A DNA stretch of 12,660 nt. Origin: an uncultured Marvinbryantia sp. (lineage in GTDB: Bacteria; Bacillota; Clostridia; Lachnospirales; Lachnospiraceae). Shown piece after piece: positions 1 through 6,260 of this stretch. Each line of letters starts with the position of its first letter. Within the stretch, counting starts at the first letter, position 1. Location: the NCBI GenBank assembly GCA_934373455.1, contig CAKRON010000071.1, positions 1-12,660 on the forward strand, written 5' to 3'. Below the pieces are notes generated by a model that was not told where the DNA came from, did not search any database, and was given only the letters and a program-made list of their open reading frames with translations. A program made the translations under genes and the position numbers.

Positions 1-225
1 CAGCCCGAATTGTTCCAGCATCTGCGCAATTTCTTTTGTACTTTCTCCTTCAGATATTACAACGGCAACATCTTTTCCAGGTGCTGCCGTCATTCCTTCT
101 TCACTGTATATTTGTCTGCCAAAATCAAAGGCATATGTTCCTACGTGATATAATCCAAATGAGATAAGCACAACAAGTAATATTTTCAGTACAAGGCACA
201 TTATATGCCATAATACTTTTTTCAC
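1..225 (-). CDS. MltG/YceG-like membrane protein, N-terminal part (runs off the window)
   Basis: The reading frame is open from a GTG at 223-225 to the window edge, giving 75 codons with no stop. Residues about 4-28 are a hydrophobic membrane segment after a short basic start (Met-Lys-Lys), so the protein is probably anchored with its bulk outside the cell. Residues about 49-75 (GKDVAVVISEGESTKEIAQM and onward) resemble the LysM-like domain near the N-terminus of MltG, the endolytic murein transglycosylase that trims nascent glycan strands. The catalytic YceG region, if present, lies outside the window; some clostridial relatives are short and may lack it. The GTG start is chosen because GGAGG at 233-237 is spaced 7 nt from it, whereas the out-of-frame ATG at 230-232 abuts that site. 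The gap to the upstream ylbF-family gene is only 14 nt, so the two are probably cotranscribed. Family assignment is moderate because the enzyme domain is not seen. Confidence 0.6.
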   Translation of the reverse strand, partial: MKKVLWHIMCLVLKILLVVLISFGLYHVGTYAFDFGRQIYSEEGMTAAPGKDVAVVISEGESTKEIAQMLEQFGL

Positions 226-239
226 TTGTCATCCTCCTT

Positions 240-605
240 TTATCTTCCGTGATAAATCTCATTGGCTATTTCTTCCAGATCCAGTTCTACAGACTCTACC
301 ACCTTGGTCGCAATTTGCTGTAACATACGGCAGAGTGCAAGTTCACATCGCAGGTATTCTTCAACCAGAGGGTTTTTTCGAAAATCTGTATATTTTCTGT
401 CAAATTCCTGTGTTCTCTCGTACAGTGAATCTACCTCTCCAGAATTCTGTAAATGATAACATTCGACACGATACCGGTTAATCTGACTTTTCAATTCCGG
501 CTCCCTGGATAATTTTTCTCTCACTGTCTTATAATTTTTATATGCATCACTGTCATGAATCACTCTGATCAATGCCATTGTGTAAATTTCTACATTATCT
601 TTCAT
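240..605 (-). CDS. ylbF: YlbF/YmcA-family regulator
   Basis: This is a 121-residue, highly charged, helical protein with no membrane segment or signal peptide. It matches the YlbF/YmcA (Com_YlbF) family in length and pattern: an N-terminal helix containing YKNYKTVREKLSREPELKSQ, a charged middle, then NPLVEEYLRCELALCRMLQQ. In B. subtilis YlbF, YmcA and YaaT form a complex that adjusts RNase Y-dependent mRNA maturation and affects competence, sporulation and biofilm formation. The exact role of this clostridial member is inferred. ATG at 603-605 is preceded by GGAAGGA at a suitable distance. The gene follows rnjA by 35 nt and precedes the MltG-like gene by 14 nt, which suggests one transcript and places a putative RNase Y cofactor beside RNase J. 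It could be a YmcA-type paralogue rather than YlbF itself, so the symbol is a family label. Confidence 0.8.
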   Translation of the reverse strand: MKDNVEIYTMALIRVIHDSDAYKNYKTVREKLSREPELKSQINRYRVECYHLQNSGEVDSLYERTQEFDRKYTDFRKNPLVEEYLRCELALCRMLQQIATKVVESVELDLEEIANEIYHGR

Positions 606-640
606 TGAAATCCTTCCGTCAACGCTTCCTTTTGTTCAGA

Positions 641-2305
641 TTAGATTTCCATAATAATTGGAAGAATCATTGGACTTCTTTTTGTTCTTTTCCAAATAAA
701 GCTGTTCAAATCATCTTTTATGGTATTCTTTATTTTTCCCCAATCCGTAACATGCTTTGCTTCGCAATATTCCAGTGCATCCAGTACCACTTGTCTTGCA
801 TCTTCCATAAGATCTTCTGATTCTCTTACATAAACAAAACCTCTGGACACAATATCCGGACCTGCAAGTAATCGATTGCTGTATTTTTCCAGAGACAACA
901 CTACGATAACAATGCCATCCTCTGCAAGATGCTGTCTGTCACGCAAGACAATATTTCCTACATCCCCAACGCCCAGTCCATCTACCAGGATTCCGCCAGT
1001 CTGCACTTTATCTGTAATCTTTGCATCTTCCTGATCCATAGACAGTACATCTCCGGCTCTGAGAATAAAAATATTTTCTTTTGGAATACCAAGACTTGCT
1101 GCAAGCCCTGCCTGTGCTTTCAAATGACGCAGTTCACCATGAACAGGGATCGCATACTTTGGATGTACCAGTGAATAAATGAGTTTAATCTCTTCCTGAC
1201 ATGCATGTCCAGACACATGAGCATCCTGAAAAATAACATCGGCACCTTTTGCAGTCAGTTCGTTAATAACCTTAGATACCGCCTTTTCGTTTCCAGGGAT
1301 TGGATTGGAACTGAATATTACCGTATCCCCCGGCTTAATGGTTACTTTTCGATGCATATCAGCTGCCATTCTGGATAATGCAGCCATAGACTCTCCCTGG
1401 CTTCCTGTCGTAATTAATACCATCTGCTCATCCGGATAGTTCTTCATCTGTTCAATCTCTATCAATGTCTGATCCGGTATATTTAAATACCCCAGTTCGG
1501 ATGCTGTAGAAATGATATTTACCATACTGCGGCCTTCTACTACTACTTTTCTGCCATATTTATACGCGGAATTGATAATCTGCTGTACACGGTCTACATT
1601 CGATGCAAATGTCGCAATAATTATACGTGTGTTTCTATGCTCTGCAAAAATATTGTCAAAGGTCTTTCCTACGGTTCTCTCTGACATCGTAAATCCCGGA
1701 CGTTCTGCATTTGTACTGTCACACATCAGCGCCAGTACGCCCTTCTTTCCAATTTCTCCAAAACGCTGTAAATCAATGGCATCACCAAATACAGGTGTAT
1801 AATCTACTTTAAAGTCTCCGGTGTGCACAACAATACCTGCAGGAGAATATATGGCAAGTGCTGATGCGTCCTGAATACTATGGTTTGTCTTTATAAATTC
1901 AATACGAAATGCACCAAGATTGATGGACTGTCCATGTTTTACAACTTTTCGTTTCGTTGTCTTCAGCAAACCATGTTCTTTAAATTTGTTTTCAATAATA
2001 CCTATTGTCAGCTTTGTCGCATAAATCGGTACATTTATCTCCTTCATGACGTATGGCAGCGCACCAATATGGTCTTCATGTCCATGAGTAATGACAAACC
2101 CTTTTACTTTATCTGCATTCGCTTTCAAATAAGTGATGTCCGGTATTACAAGATCAATGCCAAGCATGTCATCTTCCGGGAAAGACAGACCACAGTCAAC
2201 TACTACGATGCTGTCTTCAAATTCGAAGGCAGTAATATTCATACCAATCTGCTCCAGTCCTCCCAGAGGAATAATTTTCAATTTTGAGTTATTAATATTT
2301 TTCAA
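641..2305 (-). CDS. rnjA: Ribonuclease J
   Basis: The protein is 554 residues, about the usual length of bacterial RNase J (around 555). This cytoplasmic metallo-beta-lactamase/beta-CASP nuclease has 5'-to-3' exonuclease and endonuclease activity in mRNA decay and rRNA maturation. Visible motifs are the zinc-binding HGHEDH at residues 74-79, a histidine in KTNHSIQD near 142, TGDF at 162-165, the beta-CASP region with ATFASNVDRVQQ near 231-242, SGHA near 365-368 and PVHGE near 387-391. The C-terminal domain is present and ends in PIIMEI. The start is TTG at 2303-2305, with AGGAG at 2312-2316 and a 6-nt spacer; an ATG at 2307-2309 is out of frame and too close to that site. The DUF1292 gene ends 17 nt upstream and ylbF follows. 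Only one RNase J gene is visible, so whether it is J1 or J2 cannot be decided. The catalytic motifs are intact, as in RNase J1. Confidence 0.96.
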   Translation of the reverse strand: MKNINNSKLKIIPLGGLEQIGMNITAFEFEDSIVVVDCGLSFPEDDMLGIDLVIPDITYLKANADKVKGFVITHGHEDHIGALPYVMKEINVPIYATKLTIGIIENKFKEHGLLKTTKRKVVKHGQSINLGAFRIEFIKTNHSIQDASALAIYSPAGIVVHTGDFKVDYTPVFGDAIDLQRFGEIGKKGVLALMCDSTNAERPGFTMSERTVGKTFDNIFAEHRNTRIIIATFASNVDRVQQIINSAYKYGRKVVVEGRSMVNIISTASELGYLNIPDQTLIEIEQMKNYPDEQMVLITTGSQGESMAALSRMAADMHRKVTIKPGDTVIFSSNPIPGNEKAVSKVINELTAKGADVIFQDAHVSGHACQEEIKLIYSLVHPKYAIPVHGELRHLKAQAGLAASLGIPKENIFILRAGDVLSMDQEDAKITDKVQTGGILVDGLGVGDVGNIVLRDRQHLAEDGIVIVVLSLEKYSNRLLAGPDIVSRGFVYVRESEDLMEDARQVVLDALEYCEAKHVTDWGKIKNTIKDDLNSFIWKRTKRSPMILPIIMEI

Positions 2306-2306
2306 A

Positions 2307-2320
2307 CATATCTCCTTTCT
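2307..2320 (-). promoter_or_regulatory. Ribosome binding site that decides the TTG start of rnjA
   Basis: AAAGGAG on the minus strand (AGGAG at 2312-2316) is spaced 6 nt from the TTG at 2305. The nearby ATG at 2309 is only 2 nt from the site and would encode five residues before a TAA at 2292-2294. The TTG frame yields the conserved N-terminus KIIPLGGLEQIGMN, so TTG is the better start. Confidence 0.6.
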
Positions 2321-2322
2321 GT

Positions 2323-2583
2323 TTAGAACGTCAAATCTACGTCTTCCAGCATTTCACCGAAGATCACAGATAAGGCCTCTAACTCATCATCATCTTCTAC
2401 AATCTCATAAATTGCTTCCTGTTCTCCATTTTCTGACAGATCTTTCAGAATCAGAGCCTCCCCATCTCCTTCTTCTGAATCTGTTACGAGTATATAATCT
2501 TTTCCGTTTATTCTTGTCTGTTCCAACACAAAAAAATCTACCGTTTCCTGAGAATCCGGTAACTGAAATGCAATCTTTTCCAT
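2323..2583 (-). CDS. DUF1292 family protein (YrzB-like)
   Basis: This is a small acidic protein of 86 residues with no membrane segment. The core, FFVLEQTRINGKDYILVTDS followed by an acidic patch and ending DDDELEALSVIFGEML, is typical of DUF1292 proteins such as B. subtilis YrzB. Their function is unknown. The main support for identity is context: ireB-ruvX-DUF1292 is a conserved triplet across Firmicutes (yrzL-yrrK-yrzB in Bacillus). The ATG at 2581-2583 is preceded by GGGAG about 9 nt away. The gap from ruvX is 48 nt and to rnjA 17 nt, so it is probably cotranscribed with both. No catalytic motif is visible. Confidence 0.88.
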   Translation of the reverse strand: MEKIAFQLPDSQETVDFFVLEQTRINGKDYILVTDSEEGDGEALILKDLSENGEQEAIYEIVEDDDELEALSVIFGEMLEDVDLTF

Positions 2584-2631
2584 TTATAAATACTCCCGTC
2601 TCTTTTTGTATGCAGTCTCTTCTACAATCTT

Positions 2632-3087
2632 CTAGCTCTGTTTTTCTTCCTGCATATGACAATAATCCAGATATCCCTGCAGAATATACTGAGCTGCCAG
2701 CATATCTACATATTCCTTGCGATGTTCTCTGCGAATGCCGGCTTCCATCATTGTACGGTCTGCCTCCACTGTTGTCAGTCGTTCATCCCAGGTTACAACT
2801 TCCAGTCCTGTCCTGCGTTCCAGCATTTCTTTAAAAGCCAGCGTCTTCTCAACTCTGTCTCCAAGCGTATTGTTCATGTGTTTTGGCAAACCCAGAACAA
2901 TCTTTTTCACATCATATTCATCGATAATTTCTTCAATTCTGGCACAGGTTTGTCTGAGCTTATTCTCCGATGTTCTTCTGATAATCTCCAGCCCCTGTGC
3001 CGTTAATCCAAGTCCGTCACTGACGGCAACTCCTACTGTCTTTGAACCAAAGTCCAATCCTATCATTCTATCCATATTCTGATTCAT
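2632..3087 (-). CDS. ruvX: RuvX/YqgF RNase H-fold nuclease, putative Holliday junction resolvase
   Basis: The 151-residue length is normal for the family. The RNase H-like fold is recognised by the N-terminal strand with [20 protein letters not shown] (catalytic Asp12), the middle motif [12 protein letters not shown], the motif [13 protein letters not shown] and a C-terminal acidic motif [16 protein letters not shown]. Family members act in processing of the 16S rRNA 5' end and can cleave branched DNA; which dominates here cannot be told from sequence. The ATG at 3085-3087 shares one base with the ireB stop codon (TAATG), which suggests translational coupling, in keeping with the weak AGGG site upstream. 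Met5 and Met8 are possible alternative starts. The next gene is DUF1292, as in Bacillus. Confidence 0.94.
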   Translation of the reverse strand: MNQNMDRMIGLDFGSKTVGVAVSDGLGLTAQGLEIIRRTSENKLRQTCARIEEIIDEYDVKKIVLGLPKHMNNTLGDRVEKTLAFKEMLERRTGLEVVTWDERLTTVEADRTMMEAGIRREHRKEYVDMLAAQYILQGYLDYCHMQEEKQS

Positions 3088-3344
3088 TATGCCCTGTTCT
3101 TTATATATTCTTTTAATAATTCTTCTACCAGTTCATCACGTTCTACCTTCATGATCATACTTCTGGCATTTTTGTAACTGGTAATATACGTCGGATCGCC
3201 TGACATAATATAACCGACAATCTGGTTAATCGGATTGTATCCCTTTTCTTCCATCGCATCGTATACTGCATCCAGAATGTCTTTCACTCCGATTTCATTG
3301 TCCAGATTGAATTTAAAATACTGTGTATTATTCACTTTTTCCAT
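3087..3344 (-). CDS. ireB: IreB family regulatory phosphoprotein (DUF965)
   Basis: This 85-residue protein has the family hallmark [20 protein letters not shown] followed by [20 protein letters not shown] and a charged C-terminal helix. In Enterococcus faecalis IreB is phosphorylated on N-terminal threonines by the PASTA-domain kinase IreK and dampens intrinsic cephalosporin resistance. Thr7 is the only threonine in the first 50 residues here, so it is the obvious candidate site (inference). No kinase gene is in the window. ATG at 3342-3344 is preceded by a G-rich GGGGCGTGGAG stretch instead of a classic site, leaving the exact ribosome contact unclear. The gap to mtaB upstream is 29 nt, and the stop codon overlaps the ruvX start by one base. 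Confidence 0.95.
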   Translation of the reverse strand: MEKVNNTQYFKFNLDNEIGVKDILDAVYDAMEEKGYNPINQIVGYIMSGDPTYITSYKNARSMIMKVERDELVEELLKEYIKNRA

Positions 3345-3373
3345 TCTCCACGCCCCATTTTACTTGTTTAAAT

Positions 3374-4687
3374 TTATTCTACATCAGACTCCTGTAAAAT
3401 ACAATCACAAATTTTATTGTGAAGATCCTGACCGTTTGCCGGAATGGTGACTTTCAAATATTCTCTGGTATGTCCCTGGTAGCAGGACTGTCCATCTTTT
3501 TGTATTTCTTCCTCAAACAATACTTCTACAGGCTTTCCTATATACCATGATTCAAATTTCTGCTTATTTTTCTCATGCAGTGCCTGCAGGATATGACTTC
3601 TTTCTGTCTTAATTTCTTCCGGAATCTGACCTTCCATCTGATCTGCCTTTGTGCCTTTTCGTCTGGAATATTTGAAAATATGTGTCTCATAAAATTCCAC
3701 TTTCTCCAGAAATGCTTTCGTAACTGCAAATTCTTCTTCTGTTTCCTGTGGAAATCCGACAATCACATCTGTAGTCAGAGCCGGATGTTCAAAATACTTC
3801 CTCAAAAGCTGGCATTTCTCATAATATTCTTCAGCTGTATAACGGCGGTTCATCCGCTTCAATGTATCGTCGCATCCACTCTGGAGAGAAAGGTGGAAGT
3901 GCGGGCACATTTTCTCCATACTGCCAATTGTCCTTGCAAACTCCTCTGTGATAATACGTGGTTCCAGTGATCCAAGTCGTATTCTGCGAATTCCCTCGAC
4001 TTCATGCACCGCCTTAATCAGAGTTAGCAGATCACAGTCTTCTTTATCGACACCATAAGAGCTCAGGTGAATTCCGGTAAGCACAACTTCCTGATACCCT
4101 GCCCTGGCGAGCTGCTTTACTTCTTCCACCACATCGCTCATTTCACGACTGCGCACTCTTCCTCTTGCATATGGAATAATACAGTATGAACAAAACTGAT
4201 TGCACCCATCCTGCACTTTAATATAAGCTCTGGTATGTTCTGCTGTTTTATGAATAGAAAGGGTCTCGTATTCTTTTGTGTGATTAATATCAATCAGGGA
4301 TATATCTGTATGTTTCTCCTCTTGTTCCTCCCTGTGTGACTGTTCATACGCTTCCAATATCTCGGCAAGGTATTGCTTCTGATTGTTGCCGATTATCACA
4401 TCTATTGTCTCATCCAGTTTTAATTCTTCTCCTGCTGCCTGTACATAACACCCTGCCGCTACCACAATCGCCTGTGGATTCATCTTTTTCGCTTTATGTA
4501 ACATCTGTCTTGATTTTCTGTCTGCTATGTTTGTTACAGTACAGGTATTGATAATGTAAATATCTGCTCCTGGTGCAAAAGGCACAATTTCATATCCATT
4601 TTCTTCCAGAATCTGCTGCATAGCTTCTGTCTCATAGGCATTTACCTTGCATCCAAGATTATGAAGTGCTACTTTTTTGTTTTTCAT
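3374..4687 (-). CDS. mtaB: tRNA (N6-threonylcarbamoyladenosine-37) methylthiotransferase MtaB
   Basis: The product is a radical-SAM methylthiotransferase that adds a methylthio group to t6A37, making ms2t6A in ANN-decoding tRNAs. From the chosen start it has 437 residues. The N-terminal UPF0004 domain carries the auxiliary cluster cysteines (Cys13 in NLGCKVN, Cys49 in INTCTVTN, Cys80 in AGCYVQ). The radical-SAM domain has CNQFCSYC (Cys162, 166, 169). A C-terminal TRAM-like region follows from about residue 365. The wording NLGCKVNAYE, as opposed to a MiaB-type start, favours MtaB over MiaB or RimO. The start is ATG at 4685-4687, with AAAGGA 10 nt upstream; an in-frame TTG at 4720 would add 11 residues but lies beyond that ribosome site. 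In B. subtilis mtaB is the last gene of the dnaK operon, after rsmE. Here it is cut off from rsmE and, because the next gene upstream is on the other strand, needs its own promoter within 4688-4778; I see only weak matches on the minus strand. Confidence 0.95.
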   Translation of the reverse strand: MKNKKVALHNLGCKVNAYETEAMQQILEENGYEIVPFAPGADIYIINTCTVTNIADRKSRQMLHKAKKMNPQAIVVAAGCYVQAAGEELKLDETIDVIIGNNQKQYLAEILEAYEQSHREEQEEKHTDISLIDINHTKEYETLSIHKTAEHTRAYIKVQDGCNQFCSYCIIPYARGRVRSREMSDVVEEVKQLARAGYQEVVLTGIHLSSYGVDKEDCDLLTLIKAVHEVEGIRRIRLGSLEPRIITEEFARTIGSMEKMCPHFHLSLQSGCDDTLKRMNRRYTAEEYYEKCQLLRKYFEHPALTTDVIVGFPQETEEEFAVTKAFLEKVEFYETHIFKYSRRKGTKADQMEGQIPEEIKTERSHILQALHEKNKQKFESWYIGKPVEVLFEEEIQKDGQSCYQGHTREYLKVTIPANGQDLHNKICDCILQESDVE

Positions 4688-4688
4688 C

Positions 4689-4717
4689 TTGACTTTTTCC
4701 TTTCTGAAAGGTAATAT
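4689..4717 (+). promoter_or_regulatory. Probable sigma-A promoter for the HPr-like gene
   Basis: TTGACT at 4689-4694 and TAATAT at 4712-4717 are separated by exactly 17 nt on the plus strand. They match the vegetative consensus at 5 of 6 and 4 of 6 positions. Transcription would begin near 4724, giving an untranslated leader of about 55 nt before the ATG at 4779. The -35 box lies just beyond the mtaB start codon and the spacer contains the mtaB ribosome site on the opposite strand, so occupancy here could affect both genes. Confidence 0.5.
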
Positions 4718-4730
4718 CAAACTGTATTAC
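4711..4730. promoter_or_regulatory. 20-bp inverted repeat over the -10 region, operator candidate
   Basis: GTAATA at 4711-4716 and TATTAC at 4725-4730 form a perfect 6-bp inverted repeat with an 8-bp spacer. It covers the proposed -10 box and start point of the HPr-like promoter. The size and placement suit a dimeric repressor, but a repeat this short in AT-rich DNA can occur by chance. No regulator gene is adjacent, and I do not recognise the motif. Confidence 0.25.
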
Positions 4731-4778
4731 GTACATTCTTACATAAAACTTAAATTAAGACAATAAGGAGATTTTTTT

Positions 4779-5012
4779 ATGAAAACAGTACAGATTTCTT
4801 TAAATTCTATTGATAAAGTAAAATCTTTCGTAAATGACATTACCAAATTCGATTATGATTTTGATTTAGTATCCGGAAGATATGTAATTGATGCTAAATC
4901 TATCATGGGAATCTTCAGTCTTGACCTTTCCAAGCCAATTGAATTGAACATTCACGCTGAAGATGACGTAGATACTATTTTAGATGTTTTAAAACCATAT
5001 ATCATTGAATAG
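4779..5012 (+). CDS. HPr-like protein lacking the phosphocarrier histidine
   Basis: This 77-residue protein is slightly shorter than standard HPr (85-88). The segment AKSIMGIFSLDL closely matches the HPr region around regulatory Ser46 (B. subtilis KSIMGVMSLG), here with Ser41. Upstream, FVNDITKFDYDFDL aligns without gaps to the first helix and second strand of HPr. In that alignment the catalytic His15 falls on Ser10, and the usual HARPA loop is absent; the only histidine in the protein is His59. It therefore should not pass phosphate from Enzyme I to sugar transporters (inference). A Crh-like regulatory role through Ser41 is possible, but Crh itself keeps most of the loop. AAGGAG at 4765-4770 gives an 8-nt spacing to the ATG. 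It is the only plus-strand gene in the window, monocistronic, divergent from mtaB and convergent with thiI, with its own promoter candidate and terminator. No other PTS gene is in the window. Automatic annotation would probably label it HPr family phosphocarrier protein. Confidence 0.85.
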   Translation: MKTVQISLNSIDKVKSFVNDITKFDYDFDLVSGRYVIDAKSIMGIFSLDLSKPIELNIHAEDDVDTILDVLKPYIIE

Positions 5013-5028
5013 CATCTGACTCGAATAT

Positions 5029-5059
5029 AAGAATCCTGCTAAAAAGCAGGATTCTTTTT
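5029..5059 (+). terminator. Intrinsic terminator of the HPr-like gene, possibly also serving thiI
   Basis: A perfect 12-bp stem, AAGAATCCTGCT at 5029-5040 and AGCAGGATTCTT at 5045-5056, closes a four-A loop and is followed by TTT-A-TT on the plus strand. It begins 16 nt after the HPr-like stop codon and ends 4 nt before the thiI stop codon. On the minus strand the same hairpin is followed by an A/T-rich ATATTC, so it may work in both directions with weaker effect for thiI. Confidence 0.85.
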
Positions 5060-5060
5060 A

Positions 5061-6248
5061 TTAATTTGCTTCTACCCAAATTGTCTCTGTCGTATCAATG
5101 GCTTCTTTTATCAGTTCATCTATCTTTTCTTCCAGCTTTGTTTCAGATCTCTTAATGATGTTGATATTTGGCTTTGTTACCGGATGCTTTGCTACAAATA
5201 TTGTACAACAGTCTTCATACGGTAAAATAGAAGTCTCATACGCATCAATTTTTAATGATACATCTACAATCTCCTGTTTATCAAATCCAATCAAAGGACG
5301 ATATACCGGCATCGTACACACTTCATTTGTTGCTGCAAGACTCTGCATCGTCTGACTTGCCACCTGTCCAATACTTTCTCCGGTGATCAGTCCGAGAGAA
5401 CCTGTTTCTTTCGCGAAATGCTCTGCAATACGCATCATATAACGACGCATAATAATCGTCAGTTCTTCATGAGGACATTTTTCATAAATATATAACTGAA
5501 TATCTGTAAAATTCACAACATGCAGATTGATTGGACCTGAATATCTTGCAACAATACTTGCCAGATCAACTACTTTCTGCTTTGCACGCTCACTGGTATA
5601 TGGCGGTGCATGGAAATAAACTGCATCAATCTTTACTCCACGCTTTGCAATCATATAGCCTGCCACCGGACTGTCAATTCCACCGGATAACAATAACATT
5701 GCTTTACCATTGGTGCCTACCGGCATACCGCCCGCCCCTGGAATAATTCGTGAGTAAATATAAATTTTTTCACGAATTTCCACATTCAGCACCATCTCCG
5801 GCTTATGCACGTCTACTTTCATTTCAGGAAATGCATCCAGAATCTTTTCTCCCAAATCTGCATTCAATTCCATGGAATTCTTTGGATAATTCTTTCTTGC
5901 TCTTCTGGAATCCACTTTAAAAGTCTGTGCATGGCTACTATATTCTTTGTCCAGATAATCTGTCACTGTCTCTGCCAGTTTCTCGAATCCCTCATCCTCA
6001 GTCACAATAACCGGGCAGATTCCTACAATACCAAATACACGTTTTAACGCTTCTACCACTTCGTCAAAATCATAATCAGATAATGTATCTACATAAATTC
6101 TGCCCTGTTCTTTTCGCACTTCAAATTCGCCTTCCACATGCTTCAGTGCGTGACGAATCTGCTTTACCAGCGCATCTTCAAACAGATAACGATTTTTTCC
6201 TTTAATACCAATTTCTCCATATTTAATCAGAAAAGTTTTAAATATCAT
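5061..6248 (-). CDS. thiI: tRNA 4-thiouridine synthetase ThiI (no rhodanese domain)
   Basis: ThiI adenylates and thiolates uridine 8 of tRNA and in many bacteria also supplies sulfur for the thiamine thiazole. At 395 residues this is the short form: an N-terminal ferredoxin-like region, a THUMP domain about residues 60-165, and a PP-loop domain with LLLSGGIDSPVAGYM (SGGIDS at 188-193). Further conserved segments are YFHAPPYTSERAKQK, LITGESIGQVASQT and a Cys-Cys pair at 347-348 in YEDCCTIFVAKHP. The E. coli C-terminal rhodanese domain is absent, as in Bacillus ThiI, so sulfur probably comes straight from the neighbouring cysteine desulfurase. ATG at 6246-6248 follows a GGGAGG site. The desulfurase ends only 12 nt upstream, so the two are almost certainly cotranscribed, as with nifZ-thiI in B. 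subtilis. Confidence 0.96.
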   Translation of the reverse strand: MIFKTFLIKYGEIGIKGKNRYLFEDALVKQIRHALKHVEGEFEVRKEQGRIYVDTLSDYDFDEVVEALKRVFGIVGICPVIVTEDEGFEKLAETVTDYLDKEYSSHAQTFKVDSRRARKNYPKNSMELNADLGEKILDAFPEMKVDVHKPEMVLNVEIREKIYIYSRIIPGAGGMPVGTNGKAMLLLSGGIDSPVAGYMIAKRGVKIDAVYFHAPPYTSERAKQKVVDLASIVARYSGPINLHVVNFTDIQLYIYEKCPHEELTIIMRRYMMRIAEHFAKETGSLGLITGESIGQVASQTMQSLAATNEVCTMPVYRPLIGFDKQEIVDVSLKIDAYETSILPYEDCCTIFVAKHPVTKPNINIIKRSETKLEEKIDELIKEAIDTTETIWVEAN

Positions 6249-6260
6249 AATTCCTCCCGG

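Noticed and set aside
2405..2662. Minus-strand frame overlapping the DUF1292 gene and the end of ruvX
   Set aside because: It is an out-of-frame shadow of the DUF1292 gene with an Arg/Lys-rich composition. The other frame gives the recognised conserved protein and has a ribosome site.
2133..2834. Plus-strand open frame (233 codons) spanning the rnjA 5' end, the DUF1292 gene and part of ruvX
   Set aside because: It crosses three well supported minus-strand genes, has low-complexity Ser/Leu/Pro/His composition and matches no family I know.
3374..4720. Extended mtaB start at an in-frame TTG (4718-4720)
   Set aside because: The AAAGGA ribosome site at 4698-4703 lies inside that extension and is correctly placed for the ATG at 4685-4687. 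The family N-terminus begins with the residues that follow this ATG.
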